A stretch of 64,000 bases of DNA from Neoechinorhynchus agilis (lineage: Eukaryota > Acanthocephala): NCBI GenBank assembly GCA_051530055.1, contig CM121341.1:7378001-7442000 (forward strand), given 5' to 3'. A model generated the notes under the pieces. The model saw nothing but the letters and a program-made list of their open reading frames with translations, was not told the origin of the DNA and searched no databases. The translations under genes and the position numbers were made by a program. Each line of letters opens with the position of its first letter. Position 1 is the first letter of the stretch. Below are positions 22,750 to 33,203 of the stretch, one piece after another.

Positions 22750-23424
22750 TATTTTGCTCACTCACAGCTCTCAATTTTCAGGTTCTCGCGATGTGGTCGT
22801 CCGAGCTAGATTGTTGGCAGTTTCGACACGAGAATTGGGGGCTGTTCCTCTGGCATCTGTGGAAACTCTTCTCACTTATGAGGTAACGAGGATCGCAGTG
22901 TCCTTAAGACTTGGTCTCCCGATACTGCTGTCGACGTGGGTCTTTGGTTGATGCTTTCGGACGACACGGTCTCGTTTGCCGAAAGTCAGGAGGAAGGTTC
23001 TCACGCCATTCTGAGATCAACAGCGTAATTTCTCGGGCGTTCAGAACGGCGAACTTCCCCAACATCTTGGAAGCCGCCCATCTTGATCGACTGGACGGTC
23101 GTCGACCTGACGGAATTTCGGTCTTTCCGTGGCGGGAGGGCAAATGCCTTCTCTGGGACGCCACGGGTGTGGACACCCTCGTAGAAAGCAACATTCCCCA
23201 CTCTAGGAATTGCTGGAGGTGCAGCGGAAGGGAAGAAGGTACGAAAATATAGGGATTTAGCAAGAGTCCACTATTTTGTCCTCTTCGGAGTAGAGACGTA
23301 TGGAGCGATCGGCACTCACTCTTCTGCAGGATCTCTCGAAGAAATTGAGAGAAACGACCGGCGACGAGCGACAAAATATCTCGCTTGCAGCAGTACAACG
23401 AGGCAATGATGCTAGCGTGGTAGC
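22750..23424 (+). mobile_element. LINE C-terminal fragment (right arm)
   Basis: Mirror of 16004-16678, with VVRARLLAVSTRELGAVPLA, VDAFGRHGLVCRKSGGR, PDGISVFPWREGKCLLWDAT and VDTLVESNIPHS. It has its own small deletion after the LRLGLPI motif, so the two copies have diverged. Confidence 0.88.
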
Positions 23425-23689
23425 GACAGCTGAGGATGGAGAGAAGCTAAGATTTTGCGGACGGTGGTGATTGTATCAGAACTAACAAATATACCTTTTT
23501 TTGGGGAAAAAATGCAAAATAACGGCGAAATAAAATGTGCAAACTTCTCAGAAGCCCAATCGGCATAGCGCTTTGATGTTCAAAAATCTTTGATTTATCC
23601 CAAGTGTTCCTCAAAATAATGGGATAAACTTACTTTTACAATCTTAAATGGTGTTTGTTCAATGGAAATTAGCGTTATGAGGATGAATT

Positions 23690-23966
23690 CGCAAATATTC
23701 TATATGGCAGGATGACATTCTGTGGTGTTTTTAGTTCAATGAGTGAAAAACATCCACGGACAAATATACCACAATTGCAAAACTCTCTTTTGCTTACTCG
23801 TGTTCTCCGTTTTTCAACGAAGCAGTTTAGTCAAAGAGTGTTTTCAAGTTGAAATCTATTTTGATGTTGCTATTCGATCACGGTTTTGTATCGGGAAAAT
23901 AGAATATTTTCGTGAAAACAAACAGGAGTATAAATGGAGTTCATTCGAGCTTCACTTTCAATCCGA
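23690..23966 (+). promoter_or_regulatory. secreted-peptide promoter cassette (copy 4 of 5)
   Basis: Same 5' cassette with TATAAA about 38 bp before the ATG at 23967. Mirror of 15460-15735. Confidence 0.6.
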
Positions 23967-24059
23967 ATGAAGCTTCTCATCTGTCTTCTTCTCGCCATCT
24001 TTCTTTTCTACGAATTCAGTTCCGCCGCTCCCTTAAAGCCACTTCAATGTGTTTTCTAA
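23967..24059 (+). CDS. short signal-peptide ORF with a different tail (right arm)
   Basis: 30 codons: MKLLICLLLAIFLFYE then FSSAAPLKPLQCVF and TAA. The match to the longer secreted-peptide genes stops at the codon after FYE, at the predicted cleavage region, and a new tail with one cysteine begins. Both arms agree exactly. Either a real mini-peptide or a truncated duplicate whose tail is chance. Confidence 0.45.
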   Translation: MKLLICLLLAIFLFYEFSSAAPLKPLQCVF

Positions 24060-24971
24060 ATTTCGAAGGCGTATAATTAAAAAAGAAGATATTAAATTGG
24101 GTTCAATGCGTAAAGGATTTAATTGTTTGCTACCGATTAAATATTGGTTATTGAACATAATTTTTGAATTCACATTGTAAGAACGCACTTGTTTAATTTG
24201 ATATTGCAGTTTTATCAATATAATACAGAATTTTATTTAAAGCAAAAATTTATACCTACAATTTAATCCTGCTAATAAATAGCGCACTTTCTCCACTTAA
24301 TGCTTAGTTCAGCATTCGTAATATTGTTTATTTAATTTAAAAGTTGCCTAAATTTTTTTATTTAAATGTTCTTAGAGCTTCCAGTCGTCTTAGAGGATAT
24401 CTTCTAGAATTTAATAATGCCCACATATGCATTTTCGTCTTATATTTTGGAGTAACGATCGAATCTGATTGCAAGCAAACGAATTGAAAACAAATTGTTT
24501 TTTAGCGGTTTTATGTGTTCAATCTCACAAGCTCTAGAGCTTACGTATCATCACCTACAGCAATATTTTGAGGCTCAATACTTGCACGATTCAATCCTTC
24601 GATGTCTTTAACATTAGACATTCACCGGTTCAATCTCCTAATTATCATTTATCAGAGATTATAAGATTTCATTAAAAAGCTTAATAATTTGAATTTTCGC
24701 GTTTTAGCTTTTGCGAACTCGGCGGGTAGACATTTTTGATGAGTCCAAAATGTTAAAAGCGCCACATTGTTTTGCTCATGAAAATCCCAAAAAGTGTTCT
24801 TTTTACGAACAACCGTTTCGCCCATTTTCGCTGTATCAAATAAATACTCAATTGTAGGCATTTTGTTTTCCGGGATTTACTTCAAATATTTTAAAAGGAA
24901 CGCTTAAATTTCATCACTCTTCTTTGTTCCTGTATCATGAATTATTTCTAGAAAAAACAGGAGAAAACGAA

Positions 24972-26700
24972 ATGTCAAATTCAATTCCAAATGTGGACAT
25001 TGAAGATATCTTGCGGAAGATGTCGACAGTTAATTTATATTTCACTAGAACAAGTTTATGGCAGGCTTGGATGTTTTTGATCAATTCATCCTTCTATACA
25101 ATGGCTTCTATGATTTCGTTCATTGATTATTTCACTAATAATGCTGATTATACATGTTGGATTCCTGATAATGTGTCGATGAGCGACGCGATTCCAATTA
25201 ATGCAGATGGAAAATTCGAAAAATGTAAAGTCTTTGAGAATTATACTTCACTGTCAAATAAAACAATACCCTGTCCAAACGGCTACTTCCACCCGCTACC
25301 CGATGACAGATCGCTGGTGTTCACCTTTGATCTATACTGCGATCGGGAATACTTGAAGGATATTCCACAGTCAGCCTTCTTCATAGGAGCAGCAATCGGG
25401 GCAATTGTTTTATCAATGTTTGGCGACAACTTTGGTAAGAAACCCATTGCTCTTCTCGCATCTTGGCTTAATATTATATGCGGAATCGGCTGTGCGCTTT
25501 CAAATACCATCTAAATCGGATGCTTCCGATCAGTTAAAATCATTATATCTTTCTTATTGATCGGAATCATCTTGATATTTATTTATAGTATTCCGTTTTT
25601 TATCTGGAATTTGCTGGCAGTTGTGTATTCTCTGTTCTTATATTCTCACTGCTGAAGTCTTTGCAGCTGAATACCGAGGCACCCCGTGTATAATGATCAA
25701 TTTCATTTGGGGTTTAGGAATGTATATCTTGGATTTAGTCGCTTATTTTGTTAGAGGATGGCGGAATCTTTATTTGACAGTTTATGTTCCAGTCGCAATA
25801 ACTGTACTCTATTATTGGATTATGAGAGAAAGTTTATTTTGGCTAGCTGTTCGTAAACGACAAGCTGATGTAAATAAAATATTAACCGAAGCATACAAGA
25901 TGAATTCAACGAAACAACAAGATCAAATGTTTTTTTCACTCGAAGACGATATCGGACTAATCGCTGATGATTCAGAGACCCAAACTCGTGTAACGCTGCT
26001 AAATCGGATAAAGAAAAACTTAAGAGCAATGTTTTCGTCAATTGTGTTTCCATACTCGTTGTTTTGTGGATGTCTCATGATGTCATTGGCTACTTTTGGT
26101 TATTTCGGACTTACTCTATCAGCGTCCGCATTTTCGTCCAACATCTACCTCCATTTCTTCATCACAGCAATTATTGAGATTCCACAGATTGTCTTATGTA
26201 GCGTCGCAATGAAATTCTTCGGACGAAAAACTCTCTGTGTTTCCATCAATCTTTTTCTTGTGCTCATATCCATAATATTTGCTGTCCTTCCTTCAGGCAA
26301 TAAAGCAGCCTTGAATGTCTTCAATCACATTGCAAAGTTTTCAGCTGCCGCAAGTGCTGATTTCGCTTGGCTTTTCACTTCCGAGCTATTTCCAACGAAG
26401 TTCAGACAATTCGGATTTGGGTTTGCTTTTGTTGTCGCTGGAATAGTAACAGCTTTAAGTCCTTTCTTGAAAGATCAACTGACTTCTCAAAGACTAGAAA
26501 CTATGCTCTCGATTGGAGGATTTGCACTTTTTGTTGCTATACTGATAATTTATTTACCTGAGACAAAATACCATACGATTTCTGAACTTTCTGATATGAA
26601 GGGGCTACGACAATGCGCAAGAGAAACGTTTAGTAGGATAAGGAGGAAGCCAAAAGACGAGCAAATATCGGAGCTTCAGGATATAACAAATGAAGATTAA
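24972..26700 (+). CDS. SLC22-family organic ion transporter
   Basis: Major-facilitator carrier for organic cations or anions in the plasma membrane. Evidence: start MSNSIPNVDIEDIL; helix 1; a large first extracellular loop with cysteines and glycosylation sites (NVS, NYT, NKT); the SLC22 loop-end motif FDLYCDREYLKDIPQ; the cytoplasmic GDNFGKKP motif after helix 2; RFLSGICWQL; the central loop EYRGTP; the late motif SELFPTKFR; and the PETK end. Removing a 64-bp TA-bounded insert (25514-25577) joins the two parts in frame into 554 residues with exactly the family spacing between GKKP and RFLSG. This arm lacks the 25-bp duplication that breaks the left copy. No canonical GT-AG pair removes the insert without losing helix residues. 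Substrate cannot be told. Confidence 0.85.
25514..25577. other. 64-bp TA-bounded insert with inverted ends inside SLC22 exon
   Basis: Sequence between two TA dinucleotides (25512-25513 and 25576-25577). Ends are imperfect inverted repeats: AATCGGATGCTTCCGATCA and TGATCGGAATCATCTTGAT. It brings an in-frame TAA and a frame change, yet precise removal (keeping one TA) restores TIYLFIVFRFLSG, as the family expects. A tiny mariner-type MITE, or a non-canonically removed intron-like element. Confidence 0.7.
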
Positions 26701-27559
26701 TGTGAGTGTTCTGGAATTAATCTAAAGAAATAATAGGGCATTTTGTGACGGATTGTACGAAGAGATTAAAATTGGCACAGCTATATTTTTAAAGAAATGT
26801 TTTCGGTTGTGCATTGCATAGTATTATTTGATGCACGAATAATGTAGTTGATTCATCCAAAGCGCTCATGAGAAAACGATTTTCAACCCCTCGTCGACGT
26901 AGTTTAGTTGTTCAATCGTTATTTGCGATTGGATTAAATTAAAAGACCAAATTTTGCAGACTCGGTTATCTTGAACGGAATCACCATGTTCAAAAAGTTC
27001 AGCGTAATATTTAGCAATGGGTTAATTTCCTTCTGCGACTGTATTCGTTTGAGTTTGTGCGCTATTAAAATAGCAATCGGCTGGAATCATCTTAAACTGC
27101 TTTCTTTGTGTTCCATCCGCCGTTCTCGTTTGGCACAGGAACGGTGAGTACACGGTCGAGTACTTTAGACCGATTCTCTACTCTGAAAGTATGAATTCGG
27201 CGGATAATACCAGTTCGAAATTAGATTAAATGGATGGATATCACTAAGAAAGTCGCAGATGCTGGAACGGGTTGTTAAAGCTACGATCTTAACCATTGAA
27301 GTTAGGGTCGTCTTAAAAAAATTGTTAAATTGCCATTTTAAAGCCAGAGACAATAAATGATTTATTAGCGATGTTGAGGAAACCGATAGGAACTATGCCA
27401 GCATTATGAACACGACCTCTACCAGCTGCGAGCTGGGACATTGAACTTAGTAATAAAAAAGTTCCATGAAGTCAGAAAATACAAATCGTATTTGGAACAA
27501 AAATGACGAAAACGACTTACCTCGAATCTTATCCTCTGACCATTCCCAAATAATCCTCC
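26701..27559. other. SLC22 3' flank, no gene seen
   Basis: Mirrors 11817-12704. Contains a 39-codon frame on the minus strand near 27350-27470 (starting MSQLAAGRGRVHNAG) that is conserved in both arms but too short to call. Confidence 0.4.
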
Positions 27560-28850
27560 CTCCTTCTGCTAATCCTTAACGCTCCCATTCACCAAATTGG
27601 TCTCGAGTAATCTGTCTTCGCACAGAAAATCGATTTTTCACCCGAACCGCTCGGAAGTTATGCTTTCTCTAACTAATATATTCTCCTTTTGCATGATAAC
27701 AGCTATTCCTAAGAAAACAATTCGCTTTTCCAGCCGAGATCCACTTTGGAAGTCTACTTTCTTGAAAATGCTACAAATAAAGGTGAAAAAAAATACCACC
27801 CATGCAGTCCTGATTTGAGCTGCCCTCAATCCTCTCCCTCGCATTACATTCTCAACTCGTGCAAGACCTTTCTTGCACATAAATTCGCCTCCTCTCCCAC
27901 TCACCTCTCGTGGAAAAACACGAAAAGCGCCCTTCTAAACTTTCAAACTCCGACCTCCTTGATGCACTAAACTTTGTGACTGTCATTCGAACACAAACAA
28001 ATAGTCATCCCCTTCCATATCTACACCACCGTTCTCAGCTTCTACAGCTTCACCTCCCATGATTTCCAAGTATGATATTCTCATGCTCTTCGGAAACTAC
28101 CTCGCAAATCATCTCCTAACTCTCCTATTCACAACTGAACTCTACGCTTTATCATCCCAGATTTATTTGATTCACTTACCCATATAATCAATAGAAGTTT
28201 CAAGACCGGAATCTTCCCTGGTCGCCTTAAAACAGATTGGGTAATCCTGCTCCTGAAAGCATCTAAACTTATATGCACCTCAAGTTTTCGACCCATCTCT
28301 TTCTTACCTTCATTCTCTAAAGTCTTGGAGAGATGCTTTAAAGCACACCTTCTGCCAACCTTCAATCGAAAAATTTTATCCATTCAATTCGGTTTCCGGC
28401 CCAAATTTTCTGCAACCGATGCCCTACTTTGCATTTATGATACGCTCCTATGATACCTGGACAATAATCACTCCCAATTCACCCGTATCATTTAACTGGA
28501 TTTATCGAAAGCATTCGACTCCGTGGACCATTCACTCCTTTTCCGATTTTGGTCTCAACTTGTAGCAGATCCGCTGGCTTGAATCTTATCTTCACGGTCG
28601 CAAACAATACATTCACTGCCGTTCTACCTCTTCTATCAGCCTATCCCTCACCAAAGGCGTACCTCAAGGTGCTGTTCTGTCACTACTTCTTTTTAATATT
28701 TTCTTAGACGACCTTCAACATCTCGCCTCTTTCTCAAAGCTTTTCTTATACACCGATGATATCCCCCTCATCACCCATTGACCACCCCACCTCTCCCTTT
28801 TTCCTTAACGTGTTATTATTATAAATCACACACACACATAAAAGATTTTT
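27560..28850 (+). mobile_element. decayed LINE reverse-transcriptase copy (right arm)
   Basis: Plus-strand broken frames give SLTKGVPQGAVLS, LLFNIFLDDLQHLASFSKLF and LYTDDIPLIT, the B, C and catalytic regions of a jockey/CR1-like reverse transcriptase (normally F/YADD). Earlier parts carry the pre-RT region. Multiple stops in all frames. Confidence 0.8.
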
Positions 28851-29007
28851 TCACCAATCTGAAATGAACTTGAGGAAATACCAACCTACAAGCGTTCCTG
28901 CAAGCCATAACCACCAATTCCCACAAGAACGGGCCTTCCAACCCGACCGGATATTCCCACCCGCACGGACTCGTAATCCACTCCAAAATCAATAGCCAGA
29001 TTTATTT

Positions 29008-29345
29008 ATCAAATCAGAACTCGAGTGTTTATGAAGACCAAAAGATACACTGGTCCTCTTCCTCTTACGTTAACAAATAAAACGTTTTATTGTGTCTTGG
29101 ATTATTATTCTCGCAGGAAAAGAAACTTTTTTTTGTAGTTTTGCCGTCCTGGGCATTTTAATAAACTGATTTATTTCCCCGATATTTCGTCGGATAATTC
29201 CGAAATTTTATGTATGTTAAAAAACTTACAAGCAATGGAAAACCTTGATAATGTCGGAATTTTCCGTCGAAATGTTGGAAATAAATCAGTGAATCTAAAT
29301 CCGAGGTGACAATACTACCAAAAGAAAATGAACTCTTTGTGTTTT
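29008..29345. repeat. hairpin-bearing dispersed repeat (right arm)
   Basis: Mirror of 10031-10368, with the fold-back AAACTGATTTATTTCC / GGAAATAAATCAGT and loop ACTTACAAGCAAT (29224-29236). Confidence 0.7.
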
Positions 29346-29435
29346 ACATTGGGTTATTCGAACGTTTTCCGATTTTCGGATCCTTTGAAGGCAATCTTTT
29401 GAGAGGCCACGGCCTTTGATAGCCTAGCGCTGAAT

Positions 29436-29712
29436 TTGCAAATATTCTATATGGCAGGATGACATTTTACAGTTTTTTAGTTCAATGAGTGAAAAACATC
29501 CACGGACAAATATACCACAATTGCAAAACTCTCTTTTGCTTACTCGTGTTCTCCGTTTTTCAACGAAGTAGTTTAGTCAAAGAGTGTTTTCAAGTTGAAA
29601 TCTATTTTGATGTTGCTATTCGATCACGGTTTTGTATCGGGAAAATAGGATATTTTCGTGAAAACAAACAGGAGTATAAATGGAGTTCATTCGAGCTTCA
29701 CTTTCAATCCGA
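29436..29712 (+). promoter_or_regulatory. secreted-peptide promoter cassette (copy 5 of 5)
   Basis: Same cassette with TATAAA about 38 bp before the ATG at 29713. Confidence 0.65.
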
Positions 29713-30009
29713 ATGAAGCTTCTCATCTGTCTTCTCGCCATCTTTCTTTTCTACGAATTCAGGGCCATCGCTGTTGGTCCGGCGAAGGAAGTGAGTGCTG
29801 TTGAATCTTTAGGGGAATCGGCTAAAACCGAGTGTGGATTGAAATGGTTCAGAGAAGACGAAATCCCAAGGGATCAGCTTGACAAGTTGGAGAAAGACGA
29901 CAGAGTGCCAAAGATGGTGCATGATGGAAAACGTTGGTTCTTCGGATTCTGGCCATTCTTTCCATGGGGATTTTTTCCCTTCTTTGGTCCATTTGGACCG
30001 TGGTGGTAG
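29713..30009 (+). CDS. small secreted peptide with aromatic tail (right arm)
   Basis: 98 residues, intact. Like the left-arm gene it has the shorter signal peptide (MKLLICLLAIFLFYE) and KTECGLKW, but its tail (FFPWGFFPFFGPFGPWW) matches the spacer copy and not the left arm. This mixture of features among three copies points to exchange between them. Secretion is inferred from the signal peptide; function unknown. Confidence 0.75.
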   Translation: MKLLICLLAIFLFYEFRAIAVGPAKEVSAVESLGESAKTECGLKWFREDEIPRDQLDKLEKDDRVPKMVHDGKRWFFGFWPFFPWGFFPFFGPFGPWW

Positions 30010-30385
30010 GAATAATTCCACCACGGATTAGTCATTTTGGTAATAAATTAACATCTTAGTTGGCAATTAGAAGATTTGTTATGAACGGAAAAGGCACTTT
30101 ATTATTGGTATTGGCAAATTCGTTGGGTAATGGATACAAATCACGATCAATCGAAAGCGAGACCAAAGAAATTTTAATGCAACTATCGGATTCCACGGAG
30201 AATTCGAGCGCGTTAATTTGCGAACGCGGCCACTTAATCTTTTGTTTTATTTTAAAGATCTCAATGGGATTTCGTGGACTCGTTTTATAAATTTATTTTT
30301 CATGCTCGAAATCACTCATTCAAGAAATGTGTTTAAAATGTTGAATCACATCTCAATCAAAATTCTTATTAAATAATAAAAAATA

Positions 30386-31614
30386 TCAGCTTAATTTGAG
30401 CTGACTTCGTTGAGCTCGTCCCAAATTTAAGCGATGCAAAGATGGTAATTTTTGTCCAAATACAAACTTGCCTACTGTGTCCGGCGTTATTTGTTCACCG
30501 TCGCCTTTGACGTCGGTCAAATCGTTAGCAGCAACGTTCAAAATTTGGGCGTCTAATCGTTTAACTTCTCTTGATTTAGTTTCAGTTCTTGTCTGACCTT
30601 TCTTTTCAGATTTCACACGTCTCCTGAGATTTGTTTTCTTCTTTGAACTTGGACTCATTCTGGCCCGTTTCGATTTTAGAGCATAAAGTGACACTTGCCT
30701 TTTAATTCCTTTTATCGCCTTTTCCTTGCCTGATTTTAGAGATGATCTCTTCGCTGTTTTACTCACAACATTCGCCCTCTTAAGTTCAATTTTCATCTTT
30801 GCTGTCCTTGCATTCAGTTCAATTGCTTTAGTAGATCGGCCTCTTCGTCTTTCAGAAGTCTTACCCATCTTTTGACGTTTTCTATTTGTTTGTTTGAGTG
30901 CATTATTGGAAACTGGACCGATTGGTTTGTTTTTAGTCTTAGGACTGAATCGGGGTTTCCCTTTTCTCTTCTGGTTCGTTTTATTTACCTTTGGTTTTGG
31001 CAAAATACTTGACTTAAAAAGCGGAATGCCTGGAGCACACCGATATCGCATCTTCGGTCCACTCCTGATGGTCCCTCCGCTTCCTCGGATAAGACGCTCA
31101 CCAGCTACACATCGATCAACAGTGAATTTAATGCGATTCTTTAGTACATTAACTGGAATTGAATCGTAACGAAGGCATTTCATGACATCTTCGATTACAG
31201 AGGCCTCCTTTATACCCGTTTGTCCTTTATCTTCCTTTTGAATGATCGTTCGTTTGACTAAACAGCCAAGTGCTCGACGTTTTTTGGTGTAGTAAGGAAC
31301 GTTATTAGGATCACAAGTAACATCCGCCATCAAATCAATCACAGCTTTTTTCCTTTCACCAATCGCCTTTTTGATTTCATCGGTTTTTTTGAAACCTTAA
31401 TCTTCTTTTGTTTAACCACTTTCCTTTTCTGTTTGTGCCTTATTTGTCCTTTCTTTGCTTTCAATGTCTTCTCGGCCGGTCTTTTTACAGCCTTTCTCGG
31501 TTTTCCCTTCCCTCCTGCACTCTTCTTTTTATCGTTATCCCGTCCGAACGTTTCCTCGCACAATGAAGGGAAATCCTCACAGCAATCTTTGATTGCGTCC
31601 GCCGTAATCCGCAT
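30386..31614 (-). pseudogene. linker-histone-like gene, right-arm copy, frameshifted
   Basis: Mirror of 7780-9009. A run of six A in the left copy (after ATGAAATC) is five A here, which shifts the frame after about 80 codons, so the reading splits into 31339-31614 (91 codons) and 30386-31342 (318 codons from an internal start). A few replacements are also seen (EEM to EET; EPKAR to ELNAR). A homopolymer change could be a sequencing error, so the pseudogene call is provisional. Confidence 0.65.
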
Positions 31615-31868
31615 AGTTTGGTCGTCTAAAAAATTGAAGGATCGTGGCTCATAAGGGCGAAATTCTTTATTACCGATGCTTACCTTTCACCGGAGAACTG
31701 GAAGTCATTGAATCACTTAAAGTGATCGCTTTCTTTTAATGAACACGGTTACCATGGTGATCTGGACTCCAGTTTGAAATTGAACTTTCTCTTAAGGCCA
31801 AGCGCTGACGAATTGGTGAAGTGCATTGAACTTTTCCAACGAGTGCGCCGTTTTACATAGTCACGGTT

Positions 31869-33203
31869 GTTTTCGTATTGCGCCATCGTTTTTTTGGTGA
31901 CTATTTTTCCTTGCTATTAAGAAAAGTTGGAGCAATCGCTCCTTTGTTTCATTTTTCCAGACTTTTTCCAATGGGAATTAATGTTTTAAGCTAAATCCGA
32001 TCATTTTTTACGCTTGAATGTCGATAATGCGGGATGACTAGCACTAATCTGTGGGTTTAATTCGGAAAAAGTCAACCAATCCCAAGAAGTTCAATGAAGA
32101 CTTTCTAAACGCCCAAAAAAATATCGATTTTGATGCCTTTAATTTAGTTGATCACCGCATTCGTGTGTTTGAATGAGTTATTATTGTGGTCGGTCCTTGA
32201 CGTCCGACGGGGATCGTTAAAGTCGAATGAATATTTCGACTGGTTGAATCAATCATTATCAATGCTTTAAGACAAACGATGTTTAAATATTAAATTGTTC
32301 ATGTTTTTATATTGCGGAAAATTGAAAGTAATTTATTTAATTCGATATTTCGTCACGATCGTGTGCCTCTAACGAAGTTACTATTAAGATCTTGATTTTC
32401 AGCAAGAAAGAATCCGTGTTACTCTGACTATGGTATATTTTCGCCATTTTTTAATTTATTTTTGATTTAAGCTCTATTGCTGCAATTGTGCTTTCGCTCG
32501 TTTAATTGATTTAATTGTGGTCGCAGCGTCAATTAAGCGAGTGTGGGAGCGAAATAATTGCTCATCCACTTGTATTTTAGGACTGATGATGAACGCGACG
32601 AGGTTCGACGAACGTCTTTTTGATCGAAATAATCATTTACCGCGGATGTAGACTTCTAAACAATAATTCCGGTTCGCTCCTGTTTGAACACTTGCCAATA
32701 ATGTAGCCGGCTTTCCATTGCTCTAAGACTTTAAGATAATGATTGATTTTATGTTAGTCTCGTCGCTTAGTGTTCCTTTGCCGCTGAATTTAATTTTAGA
32801 TTAGTTTGTAATTGAGCCCCATTCGTGATTTCGCTACGATTACTTTACAATCTCTTTTTTATACTGCCATTCAACAAAAATCCATCAAAGAATCAAGCTA
32901 ATTGGTTTTCTATAATCATTTAGTAATCGTTGAATCATTAGTTACCCTTTCGGCAACCACAATTGCCTTGAACATTTCTTCTAGAACTATTTTGTAAAGC
33001 AAAGACATCTTTATGTGTGCGATTGTCTTGCATTCCTTTGAGCTTTTTATCCCAAGCGCAATGTCTACTGTGCAATAGAATGAAACTCTAAGGATTCGAA
33101 ATTCCCAGTTTGCTTTCCTGAATAAATTTGGGCTTTCTGAGGCTATCTTTTAACGCCTTCTTTTTATCCTATTGTTTTCTGATAGCTTAAATAAAGAAAA
33201 TAA
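31869..33203. other. intergenic; one repeat end at 32580
   Basis: AT-rich and gene-free by eye. At 32580-32620 the words GATGATGAACGCGACGAGGTTC and TAATCATTTACC match the fold-back repeat at 17350-17410. Otherwise nothing recognised. Confidence 0.5.

Larger units (their letters stand above)
22077..31868. repeat. right arm of giant inverted repeat
   Basis: Reverse complement of 7526-17351; pairings are listed there. Outer boundary at about 31868 (...CATAGTCACGGTT), beyond which the flanks are unrelated. Confidence 0.95.

Noticed and set aside
7526-31868. Palindrome as a pure assembly artefact
   Set aside because: The arms differ by specific indels, substitutions and a different 3' flank at the secreted gene, which a mirrored copy of one read set would not show. 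A two-haplotype join remains possible.
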